Below, piece after piece: positions 1-12,900 of a stretch of DNA of 64,000 bases; within the stretch, counting starts at the first letter, position 1, and each line of letters starts with the position of its first letter. Both the position numbers and the translations under genes were made by a program. This stretch comes from Axinella damicornis (Eukaryota; Porifera; Demospongiae; Axinellida; Axinellidae): assembly GCA_963931865.1 (NCBI GenBank), contig OZ007507.1:18581523-18645522 (forward strand), read 5' to 3'. The notes beneath the pieces are model-generated. The model saw only the letters and a list, made by a program, of their open reading frames with translations. It did not search any database and was not told the DNA's origin.

Positions 1-17
1 CAAACAGTTGTCCGTAC

Positions 18-87
18 CTGCCAGGACAGCCATGTGCGTCAGCATGAGGCTGATGACGACTGCGAGGAAGGGAGTGATGCCACCCAT
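18..87 (-). CDS. Gene E, first coding exon: signal peptide (gene runs off left edge)
   Basis: Reading leftward on the minus strand, an ATG at 87 opens a 70 nt exon. It encodes a short N-terminus followed by a hydrophobic stretch (GGITPFLAVVISLMLTHMAV), a typical secretory signal peptide, and ends CTGGCAG at a consensus GTACGG donor. The donor leaves phase 1, and the 70 nt length equals that of gene D's signal-peptide exon, so this is probably another member of the same class of surface proteins. Nothing of the mature protein is in the window, so its family is inferred only from exon structure and position. It is divergent from gene A, about 5.5 kb away. Confidence 0.55.
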
Positions 88-502
88 CAACCAATCATCT
101 CCCGGATGAAAGCAACCTCACACTGAGCAAAGAGAAACAGCAAACAGTTCGTAGTCATTGGAAATGAACCGTATCAGGATTCTGTTTCAACGAACCTTAT
201 TAATCTTTTATTGGGTTCAAACCAATAATTAGCTTGGTATCTACAGTATGCAGGTACAAAGTGAAGCAGCTGCACGAGTTCCTATACTCTACTCTTGGCA
301 GAGGTAGCTACCTGAACTCTGCTCTTGGCATGTAGTTGAATTAGCCTCAGAGAATGAGCTCAAGCACAAGGGATTTATTAATAAAAATAATAATAGACAA
401 AGCATAATGTGTTAAGGCCTACTCATTGCTTGTTTGCTTGCAGTGCTTAGCGCTAAACTATCTGACATAAATCCTTCCTTCCTCTTCTTCTTTTCCTCAG
501 TC

Positions 503-554
503 TCCCTCCCTCCCTCCCTCCCTCCCTCCCTCCCTCCCTCCCTCCCTCCCTCCC
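503..554. repeat. (CCCT)n microsatellite
   Basis: About 13 copies of CCCT in uninterrupted tandem, embedded in a wider pyrimidine-rich strand (470-600). The open frames through it are low-complexity proline/serine or glycine/arginine repeats and are not genes. Confidence 0.95.
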
Positions 555-2585
555 ACCTCCCTCCCCCATCCTCTCCTCCCATCCAACCATCCGCCCATCC
601 ACCTTTGTTTCCTAGTGGCAGTATATAATTGGAGTCCACAGCAGCTAGATCACTCCACTGCAGGTATGCAATCCTCATTGTTTACAGTGGGAAGGATCAC
701 ATTACTACACTTATGCCATCAAATTTGCACACAGAAGCCACCAAAATGGACAATCCAAACACACACATTCTGATGGCGTGGGGTGTGGGGTAGCAAAGAG
801 TAACCCATTTACTTGTCTCAGATAAGCATCTCCTACCGAACTCTGGTCTCATTCCAAGACTGCTGGAAGGGGGTGAGGGGACTTGGGAAGAGGCTAACAT
901 GACTGGTTTCTCCTAGGCTCATTCCCAGGCTCCGTACCCAGCCTGGGAACGAGGCTAATCTGCTGTCCCCACCTAACCTTCCAGCACATATTACGTAACC
1001 ACGCATGCCCTTGAAACAATGCATAGTAATAATTACAAAACAATGGGGAGGAGGGGATGGAATGTGAAAAATGGTCGATTTTTAATAGGATACAGCATTT
1101 TTTGCATGCTTCAGTAACACAGTGTCCACTCTCCGCACAGCAGATCCATCACGGGAGATAACCAATGCGATATTCTCTATCAGTACAAGTGATGCGTGCT
1201 AGGGTGTGTTGCATGCAACTTCATCCAGCAAAAGACACCAGATCAGTACAAAATATTGTATATCTAGGAAGCATTTGAGAAGCAGCTGATATCCCAGCGT
1301 CCGAGATCAGATACACTGCACGGCATGTAGCTCCTAAGCTCCAAACCCTAAGAGTGAAAGATTGGCTTCAATAGTTCACTTGCAGTCTCAGACAAACCTT
1401 CAATGGCCCACAATCAAATGGTGTGTCTGCTCCCATCCATCGCCACAAGCTGGTATTGGAAACCACAATGGAAGCCAACTGATCACTCCAATAATTTCCG
1501 CAATTATTTTCAAATTATCTAAGGAGTTCCTGACGCCAGGTGAGCACCAGGTGGGCTTCAGTGAGCACTGGTAGCCTGCTCTGTACCACGTCATGCTCCG
1601 TCACACCAAGCTTGTGATTGCTAGGACACTGCTAGTTATTGCTTTCAACACAGCCTTTACTGAAACCTAATGTGGAAATCGGTCTATTCAATGGAGACCA
1701 TCATGTCCCAGGTGAATACAATTGCTCTGTTTATTGTAAACTGAGTGATTGTATGTAGGTTTTGAGTCCACTTTGATCTCCCTGGCAGACAATATCTCTG
1801 ATAACATAGTCCTTCATACGGCAGTTGACCTTACAAATATAACCAGATAGTTACACATAATACAAATATAATTATGTGGTCAAACAGATTGTACCGGAGA
1901 AGCTAGGTTACCAACACGGTCATACTGGCCAACTCTGTTAGCACGTACATACCAGAACAACTGGAACGAGACTACGATGCTTGCACGTCAGAGGGCAAGC
2001 TTCATCATGAGCTTCAGTCCAAATCAATAGCCGAAGACATTGGTAATGAAAGCCTCCAAGGGGGGGCAAATTATGTAAAAGAGCAAATTATTCCAAGCGA
2101 TGACATTTGCATTTGCAAAGTCACATTATCAGTACACACTAGCAGATAAATACCACCTGACTGTCACCCGATGTACGTAAGATAGAGCAATTATAGTAAT
2201 CAACAACAATGGATCAGCTTGCAGAGTCCCATCACGTATTGTTGCGGTCATTACAATTATACTGCTGTTATGAATGACACAACAGTTCCGTAAAACAAAT
2301 TGGAGATTACTGGAGATTACAGGAGAGATTACATAAACTTCGCTTTTATCAGTACTGCTCCTCTGCCATGGTAGTCACATGTTTTGAGATCGTCAAAATC
2401 ATTAACAAAATCATTGCAATGCAGACCTAGTTCACAGCCAAGGTTCAGCGAAACACTCAAGTTTTCAAGCAGCAGTAAGTCTCTCTCTCTCTCAGCCTCA
2501 CTAGTTATCAGCCAACATTCCAGTAGCATGCAAACTGCAACCAGGAAAAGATCATGTGACGATGTAGGCACATACTCTCCGATCA

Positions 2586-2677
2586 AGCTCTTACCCAGTC
2601 TAGCCGCTAGCCCCTCTCCGCCCTGCCGGTTGACCGGCCGGGCGGAGAGGGGCTAGCAGCTAGACTAGCTCTTACCC
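2586..2677. mobile_element. 70 bp near-perfect palindromic micro-MITE with 11 bp direct repeats
   Basis: The insert 2597-2666 is almost entirely a hairpin. Its left arm reads AGTCTAGCCGCTAGCCCC and continues to CGCCC; the right arm is the reverse complement with one mismatch. It is flanked by identical AGCTCTTACCC at 2586-2596 and 2667-2677, consistent with a target-site duplication of up to 11 bp. It has no coding capacity. The superfamily is uncertain; 8-11 bp duplications are known for Mutator-like and hAT elements. Confidence 0.75.
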
Positions 2678-5328
2678 TCACCAGAAACAAAAGCAGTTTC
2701 TAGCAGTGCCTGGTTTCTAGTGAACTAAACAATTACTAAATTTGGCAACCGTGTGGAACCCAAGATTAGGTACACATGTCTGCAGGCATTTGAGGCATGA
2801 GGAATGTGTAATCGAATACACAAGATGGGAAATGTCTCATTGTCGTAAGTATGCATGACAAATTACAAGTAACATACTTGGTCATAGCAACAACATGTAA
2901 TAAGTGGATGAGTTAGTGATGTTTACTAGCAAACAGGTTTGCAATGAGGAACTAATCTGCTAGTCGCTTGCCAGACTACATGTCTGGACTCTCGCAAACT
3001 GCCAATTCACCATGGCACAGCTGGTCACCTGGCATGGAACTACCCATAGCATTCACTATGTCAGACCAATTGGGACTGTTTCTGGTGGACTAGGGACAAG
3101 TGGATAGCAATTGTCTGACTATCATAAACTGGAACTGGCAAAATGTCCCTTGGAATGGGTAAGATTATTAATGCAATTAAGACTCTTTCCCGATTGTGAA
3201 GGGATTTATAGCATTGACTAAAGTTTAAACCTCCATGCCAATGAAGAGGCTGAGTTGGCGTTGGGCACTAAATGAGCACTTTGGCATGACGCCACCAAGA
3301 TACACATACCAAATTGGCAGACTAACACTAAATTCTTGTAACCCTATTGTGCTTGTACTGTTCCTACCCACCCTGCTCTCTACCTGTACACCTGCAGACT
3401 ATTGCTAGCAGCCCAAAGCACACAATTCTGAACACCGATATCTGCCAGAGCAAGAGACGGACAGAAGAAGCGACTGTAGCTGACTAGGTTACATGCTACA
3501 CTGCTACCCCCAGGTGTCCTTCGCTCAAATGCAAGGATAAAATCATTGCTGAAGAAACTCATGGAGAGTGTGGGCATAAGCCGACGTATTCTATAATTAA
3601 TGCATAGCACAGCCACAGAGTATTTAGCAACCCCAACTAAATCTATGATCTCATCTTGTACCTTGCAGCATGGGTGTGTATAATATATACACTTGGTTTC
3701 AAGATACAACAAGACTGAATATTCAACAGAGTCCATAATTATTATTGTTCATTGGATATCTTGGTCACACAGTGCTACATAGAACTGTCAGCAACAACAG
3801 GATTGGCCTGGACGGCTGGCTGCAGAGCTGCCCGATTGAGATTACACAGTGATCTGTCGTTACACAGTCTCCCAATAGACCACACCATACAGCCATAGCA
3901 ACTGTCCAGCATTGCTGTCCAGCATGCAGCAGTCAAAGCCAGCTATGTGTACTGTGTAGGCTGCATTTATCAATGAAGTGGCTTCCATCCACAGTACAGA
4001 AGTTCTACAGAAGTTCTACAGAATCATCATTGTACCATTCTATGCTAGAACAGAATGAACAGTTGCAGAACGTGCCTGTAGTAATGGACGGATCAACCAC
4101 TGTGTCACATTAATTAAAAGACACTGCATAATGTAATTGATGTTAGCTTGAGTATAAACAAACCGACCATGGCTGCTATTAGTTTAGTAGTCAAACGCTA
4201 AGCAGATCCACGCTTACAACCACGTACATATAGTTATTTTATCTCTAACTCACCCAACTCGTTACACTTCTTCTACACGACAGCACACTAATTTCGTCCC
4301 AGGCTGGTACCATTATCGATCATTGCCATGCCGTGGGGACCTCCTAAGCTTTATTAATAACGATGACGTCACTACTTGGCGAAGCGCGTCCCCGGGCCCC
4401 GCAGGCGCGTGCCCGCGCCGCGGTGGCCCAAATTCTTTTCCATTTTGAACCCCTGGTCTGAGGGTTTGCAATCTAATAATAGATTAACCACTAATACGCT
4501 AATAATAGCAATCGTTTCCTGATCACCCCACGTACCACAGATTTGCAGTCGAGTCGACGTCAAAGTGGGCGCGTAAGAGCAACAAGTAAAGAAGTAGTCG
4601 ACTGCAGTCGCTGCACTGGCAAACAGGTAGGTAATGACCGTAGCTGCTGGGTAGACAAATAAGTATGAACTCTAACTAATACGTAGGAGAGGGTAGATTG
4701 TGTACGTATTGTGTTGTGCATGAAAAGGAGGGATTTTGAGTAGGAAATTTTTAGCATTTTAAATTCTGGTAATCAAGCTACTGTGGTTTCTTGTTGGCAT
4801 GACATAGCACAAGGACCTTGTTCAGACTAAGCAATGATGTATAAGTATACCTTTACTGCCAGATAGTTTGTTGATGTTGGAAGGGGGGGGGCTTTGCTTT
4901 AATATGTTCTCACTCACACTAACCGTCACCAAACTTCAACTCTATACACCGCTTTTGGTGAGCTCTATAATTTGAACAGCGTCCTAGGTAACTGGTGATA
5001 CTCTTTTCAGTTTATTTTGGTTTGGAAACAAACGGCTGTGGTATAGTCCTGACACAGCAACATTAGGCTTTGGTCTACACATGAAAGGACCATCAGCAGG
5101 TTCAGTGTTGTGTGTTGTGTGTGTGTATTGCTGACCACAGCTTGATGAATTCATGAGCATGCTGACAGTCATTTGTAAGAGCCAGCATGACACTACTCTC
5201 CTTGTGACCTTAGTCTAGCAGATAGTAATGAGATATTGCCTGCGAAAACTTGAGGCCTATGAAAAGTCTACCAATCTGGTCCAGACTGCTTTGACCAGCT
5301 GCAGTTGCAGATCCTGTCTCGATTTGTC

Positions 5329-5541
5329 CTCTCTCCCTCCCTTCCACCTCCCTCCTTCTTCCCTCTCCCTGCCCCCTCCCAATCCTCTCTCTCCTTCCTT
5401 TATGCCCTCCCTCCTTTTCCTCCCTCTCCCTCCTCCTTCCCTCCCTTCATCCATCTCTCCGATCCCCATTTGCCCCCAATCCACCCTCTCTACCTCCCTT
5501 CCCCCAACCTTACCTTTCTCCCTCCCTGCCTCCCTCTCCAG
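5329..5541 (+). repeat. Pyrimidine tract immediately 5' of gene A start codon
   Basis: About 210 bases almost purely C and T (CTCCCTCCC variants) end about 20 bases before the gene A ATG. A purine-strand equivalent lies upstream of gene B (58251-58371). Conservation of the tract in both paralogous 5' regions suggests part of the 5' UTR or core promoter, or simply a duplicated low-complexity run. Function is not shown. Confidence 0.7.
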
Positions 5542-5560
5542 ATACTAAAAGAGCGCTACC

Positions 5561-5606
5561 ATGAAGTCATTACTTCTGTTTGTGGCTGTCTTTACCTTAG
5601 CTTATG
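5561..5606 (+). CDS. Gene A exon 1: signal peptide
   Basis: ATG after GAGCGCTACC; MKSLLLFVAVFTLAYG, then GTAAGT donor in phase 1. The gene B counterpart (58194-58239) differs at two residues, and this conservation in an inverted copy supports the start. Confidence 0.85.
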
Positions 5607-6838
5607 GTAAGTCTGTTTGTAGTCTCTCCTCAGGGTCAGTACTCTGTGATGGTGGTCAATTCTGTGGCTTTGTGGGGGTGCATATATAGCAGTAGGTGTA
5701 GAAGGGGATGTGTTACCATCCATGATGGGTATGTTGTTATCTCTGTGCTAGCAGTTGTAGTGTACTAGCCATGTCTGATATTTCTGTTTGTCTTGTAAAT
5801 GATAAAATTAATTCCATGGCCATGTCCATGTTTTCATTCCCATTGTTCCCAATATGGGCCTATGAGTTGTGCTTTTCTGTTGTCTAGTTATGTTTAGACT
5901 TCACAGGCAAGCTGTTTTGCCTTGTCAAAACTGAATGGTCTATAGGCAGGGTTTCAGATATTTTGGGGGCTAGCCTCGTTCCCAGGCCCTGTCCAGCTTT
6001 TGTCACTTGCAGTACAGAATTGCAGGAGAGGGCCTGGTATCTTTCCTCACGTAAGCATGATGTACGTAATCGAGAAGTGGCAAAAAAAATTCAGGATGAC
6101 AAAGCAAAGTTTCTTGTATTGTTTAACCAACTACACGTTCAACACTTGATGTGTATGACAGTCACCCCCCACTAGCTAGATGCGTGTGGTAAATTACCTG
6201 GCACCTTAGCAGCTCTTCTTGCTGTTCTGAGCCCGAGTTCATCAAACCAGTTTTACCATTGGTTCTATCCTGATGTCACTCACACGAGGAAAGATACCAG
6301 GCCCTCCCTCACATTTCCATACTGCTCTATGAAACTCTGCTGGTGTGTGTTGCTACCAGGTCAGCACAAACTGAAAGGAAGTTAAGCACTTTTTTGAAGA
6401 TTGTTAGTTGGTAGTATTTTGTTGCCTTTGCTCCTGGACAAGCCATTCTCCCCCCCGAAACGTCCGGTGATGCAAGAATAGTTTGTGTGTGGTGCTAGCA
6501 TTCTAGGGGCTATAGTAAACAAGCAGCCAAATGAAGCAGGAAGCCTCTCCCTAAACGTACATAATCACTCTGATCAGGTTTCACAAGATTGTAACTAAGC
6601 TTCAGCCTCATTCCCAGGCCATCGCCACTTCCAATCTTTGATTGCTTGCAGTATGGGCTGGGATTCCCCACAAAGGAGATTGAGACCATTTGTTGTAGCT
6701 AATGTCTGTCTTAGTGCTGGACGCCGGAAGGTAGAATGTAGCATCGATACCTCTTGTTTGGACAGGTCTTCATGAAACGTGAATGAATACAGTCGGGCAC
6801 CACCCCCCAAGTGTTTGACCTGATGTCACACGCATGAT

Positions 6839-6873
<35 letters not shown>

Positions 6874-6904
6874 AGTGTTAATTGACCTGATGTCACACAC
6901 ATGA

Positions 6905-6935
<31 letters not shown>

Positions 6936-9900
6936 ATGGGGGTGTTGTCTAAGTTGTCAATGGGGGTGTGGTCTAAGTTGTCGGTGGGGGTGTGGTCCAA
7001 GTTGTCCGTGGAAGGACAGTCTACATGTACGTGTACACTCTTGCTGCAAGCGATCAAAGACTGGAGGTGGTGAATGAAAGCCTGGGTTTAATGTTGTCAG
7101 CGTGCATGTGTACGTGTACTGCAGAGAATGTCTGGAGAATAATCATACGCCGAAATGGCATCAAAACGATGGCCAGACGTCTGTTTACATTCTGTTTTGC
7201 ACGTGATAGACTACAGATTGCTCAAGGCTTACATGTATGTAGCTAAGGGTTTCCATGTTGCTTATAGCACTGCTAATTCTGCGATTGTAATTTATACTGC
7301 TACATGTACGAACATTCACACGTGTACAAGAAGACAAGAGCCCTGGTTTAGTGGGTTGTGTGTCTGCAGCTTCATCGCACTTTGAATGGCTTACAGCACT
7401 CTCACATTATTTCATGTGCGCCTATATCCCCAGGTTTAGCCTATCCTTCCTGCATTCCCACTGGAAGAAAATATGCACCTAATACCGTGGTGTGCTTAAC
7501 TTTGAATAAATAGGAAGCACTTGGACCTTTTCCACAGGATCTAAAAATGGCAGAGTTTCTGGAGGAAGACTTTAGCGCTTAATAAAGAGTACCTGGGGCA
7601 TGAGCCAAACCTGCATCTAACAGCAAATGAGCACTTATTATCTTGAAAGCTTCTGGCGACTGCGGTATCTTGGACAAAAGCCTTGGACAGTCAACAGATC
7701 GGCCTCCAAGTTCCTTGATGCTGACATCAAATTGTATAATTACAGTTACAGAACTAGGACATTCATTATGCTGCTTCATAGACTTCCATAAAAGACTATG
7801 GGCCCTGCCCCTCCTCCGTCCCCACCTGATGTCACTCACGTGATAAACAATACCAGGCCTTCCCGTTTTCGCTGCTCTTCCCCATCCGTGTATTTAACAC
7901 AAAACGGGGAAGACCTCGGAACGTGGATTACCCTGGGAACGTGGTTAGAGCCTGGGTAAGAAGCCTAGAGTCAATAGAATCCTGTTTTGTTGTTTCTTGT
8001 TCTACTACGCCCCCTGTACTACGGTGGGAGTGTTTGTGTGTGTAAATGCACGCATCATTAGCCTTGTGCCCAGGCCCATGTCAAGTATTGGCCTGGTGAC
8101 ACTTGGCAGGCTTTCCTGTATGTGCTGAGTCAGCATTTTATGTATACACTCACATTCTGTACTGGATAATTCACCTGGTAGGTACATGTAGCTATTGGTG
8201 ATGGCTAAGAAAAGTCCTTACCAAGGAGTAACTTTATCAAGTGGCTATAATCTTCTACTCATTACAGAGTGCATAGTAGTTGGTAATGGACGTGGTAGGG
8301 AGGAATGTGATTCATCTACCCAAAATCATGATTACTGAATCAGCACTTTCAATTTCTGCAAGCTGTAATTTGTGGGGTTTTGCTATCTATAATCTGCAGC
8401 TACTGATACTGCCAGTCTGTTTACAAAATCATGTTGTTGCTTGTGGAGATTAAGTTAACGGTTTGCGGATACTAATTTTTGCGAATTGGCCATGCAGCAG
8501 ATTTGGCAAGTATTACCAGAGCTGATGGCAACTCTTGTATTCTCACAATCCGTCCACGTGGCAACCACACTGCTCAGTCTGATGGTAAAGGCTAGAGAAA
8601 CAGACTGGCAAACTCACTTTTCAGAATGATGTCTAAGGTCTTGCTCTCACCTCATGGATAGACGCTGATGCGTACTATACAGCTGGCCTCCTGGTTCCCA
8701 GGTACAGGTTGCTTCGTAGGAGGCGAGCTTACGGCTGACTCCAACCAATTTTGCTAAAATTCACTAAAATTAGTATGTGCAAATACTAGTGACTGGTATA
8801 CAGCCCGACTAGGGTGGGAATGTTTGTGTGTGTAAATACACATTGTAACCATGGATTCCTGGTGGAGCTGCTATGGGTGCCTACATGGAGTTTGTTTGTG
8901 TGTGAGGTTGTAAGGTCTGATCATGTGACTTCCCTCTGAGGTCACCAATAATTACTGCATTCTGTTAGGGATAGCAGGTTTCCACACAAAACGTGTGTGG
9001 ATGTGTGAATCTGTGTGTTTTGTGGGACAACATTAATTTATCGTAATGACCGATAGATTTTGACAATTAATGTTGTCTTCTGTCTGTTTCTCTACAGGCC
9101 AGGCACCGGTAGTTCTCAGACCCTCTCAAGGTGCTCCACAAGACGTTCGCATTGTTGTAAACGAGGGTAACAATGTGACGTTCCGTTGTGAAATTACTGG
9201 GGACATAACTGTCTCTGTTCGCCCACCTGAGGGGGGTCGTTTTATGGCAACCTTACCAGTAAATGTGATGACGGTTAGTGGAGATAACTTGGTGACAATT
9301 ACGGTTGTGAATGCCCAGAGGGATGAAAACGCGCTGGCATTTCAGTGTGCTGCTGGGGGACCGTTTACTGATATCGGCGTTCTCACTGTGTACTGTAAGT
9401 TATGTCGCCGTGTACTGTAAGTTATGTCGCCGTGTACTGTAAGTTATGTCACGAATAGGAAAGAGAGAGTGAGAGGTTTAGAACCATTGGACCAGTGTTT
9501 CCCACAGCTATGTGCTCAACATGAGCACTTACAATATGATACTAACCCTGTAGTAATGGGTGACAGTGGGTGTGGATGTGAGCACATCAGTTGAGAAGCA
9601 CTGAGAGGAGTGAAGCGTTGAACAAGCTGAAAATGTACACTTCAGAGGAGGTACACGACTGAAGATTTGCGAAATATTAAGGTTACGGGTACCTGCATAT
9701 ACCATGCAATAACAGTAACTCAGTCCATGCCAATCCTACACCACCTAGCGCAAAGTGCTGTGCTGGACTCAAACCTATTCAGAGCCGCCTACTTTCTGAA
9801 AGATAAACCTCCTGCAAGGAATGGCAGAGAGAAGGCTCCTAGACCTATACATAGTCTCTTTTCACCCCAGCAATTGTCGCTCAAGGTGGTCAACAAGACA

Positions 9901-12900
9901 TTCCCATTGTTGTAAACGAGGGTAACAATGTGACATTCCGGTGTGTTCTTACTGGGAGCTTAAGGTGGCGGGCAAGCAGTTACGCACTTTACGCGTTCGC
10001 GCAATAATTAGAGGCGTGGTTTCCGATTCAGCGCGAGCGCATTAATTTTATCATCGCAGCTGCACATTCGCCGCACCGAGCAACGGTCGTTGTATCCATG
10101 CTGCATCCAACAAAGGTAAGATTGTAACACAATTATTTGAAGTGAAGCGTGTGTATTGTGTATGCGGGGTAGGGAGGAGGGGCTCGAGATGTCATCGAGG
10201 CGAGGGGGAGGGGCGCAGAGGGGGAGGGGCCCAGAGGGGGAGGGGCGCAGAGGAGGCGGGGCCTGGGAGGGGGGGGGGGGGGAGATAGAGAGGAAAGAGT
10301 GGAAAGGACAGAAAGGGGAGATTCAGTAGAGTAGAAAATAAATCAGCTCAGTACCTACAGCAACAAAGTTCAATCATTATTTGCAAACCCACAGCTGTGA
10401 AATGGGACGGAGACGTGGTCACAACTTCCTTGGCATGAAAAGAGCAGAAAGGGGCCGCTACACCTCACGCAAGAAGCAGGATGCCATCAGAAATGCAATT
10501 GCTGCTAGACAGAAAAAAGGACAGGCTTCCGAACCACCAGCACCAACAAGTGTAGCCACTCAATTCAATGCATTTCGAGTAATGAACTTGGATGAACTAG
10601 CTTCTCATCTCCAGCTGATTACTGCTCATTCAGGTGTGTGTGGTAGCTCATGCGTAATTGAAGGAGAAACCTACAGGGCAGGACTTGCTTGCATCGTCCA
10701 GGCAAGATGCTGTAAGTGCAATACCACGTTTTCCATCCCATCGTCGTCACGTTTTGTAGGCAGTGATAGGAGGAAGGTATGGACGGTGAACCTTGGTGCA
10801 GTCCTGGGGCAGATTGCAACCGGTGGAGGTGCTGCTCGCTTACAACAAGTGATGGCATCAGTGGGAGTTCCTTCCATGTCCAAGCCCACTTTTACCTCAA
10901 CAGAGAGGTATATTGCAGAGCACCTTCAGGCACAGTTGGCAGAGTCCATGATTGCGGCTGGCAAAGAAGAACGCCGTCTGGCAATAGAAAATGATGAGCA
11001 CTTCCAGGGTGTTCCTGCCATCACTGTAATTGCAGACGGAGGATGGTCGAAGAGGAGCCACAAGCATAGCTATAATGCTAAATCTGGAGTTGCTGTCATT
11101 ATTGGAAATCGCACCAAGAAGCTCCTGTTCCTAGGGGTTAGGAACAAATACTGCTCAACATGCAGTATTGCTGAAAACGCTGGCCAAGAGGCACCTGAAC
11201 ACACGTGCTATCGTAACTGGGCAGGGTCCTCACCTGCAATGGAATCAGACATCCTTGTGGAAGGATTCAGGCAGGCAGAAAAGACGCACGGAGTGCGCTA
11301 CATGCATCTCATTGGAGACGGTGATAGTTCTGTGCTGACTTCCATCTATGAGAGGGTTCCTGTGTGGGGGAGATACGTACGTAAGATTGAGTGTGTCAAT
11401 CACGCCCTGAAAAACTACAGAGCAAAGCTGGAGACAATAGTCAAAGAAAAGCCATCATACAAGGGAGCAGGCAAACTCAGCCAGAAGACAATCAGGCGTC
11501 TCACGGCAGGAGCTAGGGCAGCCATACGAATGCATGCATCAACACGAGATGTTACACTGCTGCGACATGACCTCAGGAATGCCCCTTACCATGTCTTTGG
11601 AGAGCACTCAAAGTGTAATCCTGCATTCTGTCAGGTGAGGGCTGATACAGCAGAGGAGACAAGTGAAGAGGATACGACCAGTGACACGGATCATAACCCT
11701 CCTGTAGAACCTCCTACAACACTGCAACAGCAGATCAATGCCCTTATTCAACAAGAGGAAGAGGACAATTTATCACCAGCAACCTTACCTCTGCATGAGG
11801 AGGCTGAAGCCAGATCAGGTTACACGGCATCCCTTGACCAGCTTCCTGAAGGTCTCCTTTTCAGCGTACTCCGTGCAAGTGATCGCATTGTCTCTCTGGC
11901 TGAACAGCTTGTAGACAATCAGACCAGTAACCTTGCTGAATGTTACATGGGTCTGAGATCTTACTTTGATGGTGGCAAGGTGTACAACCGAGTTCAGTCG
12001 GGTTCTTTTGAAGGTCGCTGCTATGCTGCTGGGTTGAGATATCAAGCAGGGTCGCAATGGATCACCCATGCTTTTGAAAAGGTGACAGGCCAGCCTCCTC
12101 CACAGCCATTGGCAGACGTAACAAACAAGCTGGAGAAAAGGACAAAAAAGGAGAGGAAACGCAAACAATCCATGGAGTACAAGCAGAGAAGAAAGAAAGC
12201 TAAACACCAAAGGAATAGTGACTCCCTTTCCAATGACTATGGACCAGACGCTGCTCAGCCAGATCTTCCTCCTCAGGAGCTTCAGAGACTCTGTCTTGAG
12301 TATAAGCGAAGTCTTTATGTCTCCTCTTCTGAAAGGGGGAGGATTGAAGAAGCAACCCGCGACCAGGCTGCTGAAGCCCTTTGGTTTGAACAGCGAAAAT
12401 GCAGACTCACAGCCTCCAACTTTGGTGTTGTTGCTCACAGGAGACCGACAACACCAGTTGCCAAGCTCGTCAGAAATCTTTTGTATGACACCCTACGGGA
12501 ATCACGGGCACTGCAGTGGGGAAAAGAACATGAAGAACACGCCAGACAGGCCTACCTAAGAGCAAAAGGATCAAGTGTTGTACTCACCCGCAGTGGTCTG
12601 GTGATTGACTCTGAGCGTGGTTGGTTGGCATGCAGTCCAGACGACCTGGCACGGGACTATTCAGTGGCCGAAGACGAGTACGGCCTAGTTGAATACAAGT
12701 GTCCATACTCTGTCAGGGACATCACTGTGGAGGAGGCCTGCAAGAAGAAGGACTTCACAGCATATGTGAAGGATGGGCAGGTCACCCTCAAACACACACA
12801 CAGATACTACTATCAAGTACAAGGGCAAATGGCAATATGCCAAAGAAGATGGTGCGATTTTGTTATCTGGACACCTTGTAGCCTAACGATCGAGCGAATT

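Larger units (their letters stand above)
88..4914. other. Intergenic DNA between genes E and A
   Basis: No exon with a convincing domain, phase or splice context is visible. The region holds a CCCT microsatellite (503-554), an inverted repeat of the GCCTCGTTCCCAGGC family (about 910-955), a 70 bp palindromic insert (2597-2666), a poly-G run near 4882 and a CpG-rich patch (4372-4440). An open frame at 3380-3736 (-) has no recognisable domain and is not called. Promoters of both divergent genes should lie here, but no TATA box or initiator can be singled out. Confidence 0.5.
5607..8500 (+). other. Gene A intron 1
   Basis: Contains a MITE-like block of the GCCTCGTTCCCAGGC family (5970-6330), two poly-C runs (6840-6871 and 6906-6935) that each follow a copy of TTGACCTGATGTCACAC, GGGGGTGTGGTCTAAGTTGT tandem copies (about 6945-7005), and more fragments of the same MITE family (7820-7960, 8060-8090). 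No exon is seen. The paralogous gene B intron has the same 3' part but a different set of insertions. Confidence 0.6.

Noticed and set aside
434..678. Open frames through the CCCT microsatellite
   Set aside because: Low-complexity artefacts present on both strands.
3380..3736. 118-codon minus-strand frame as a gene
   Set aside because: No domain, signal or splice context, and a composition like its surroundings.
11815..12559. Open frames of 113-207 codons on either strand within the transposase
   Set aside because: Shadows of the 886-codon transposase; no motif and no independent support.
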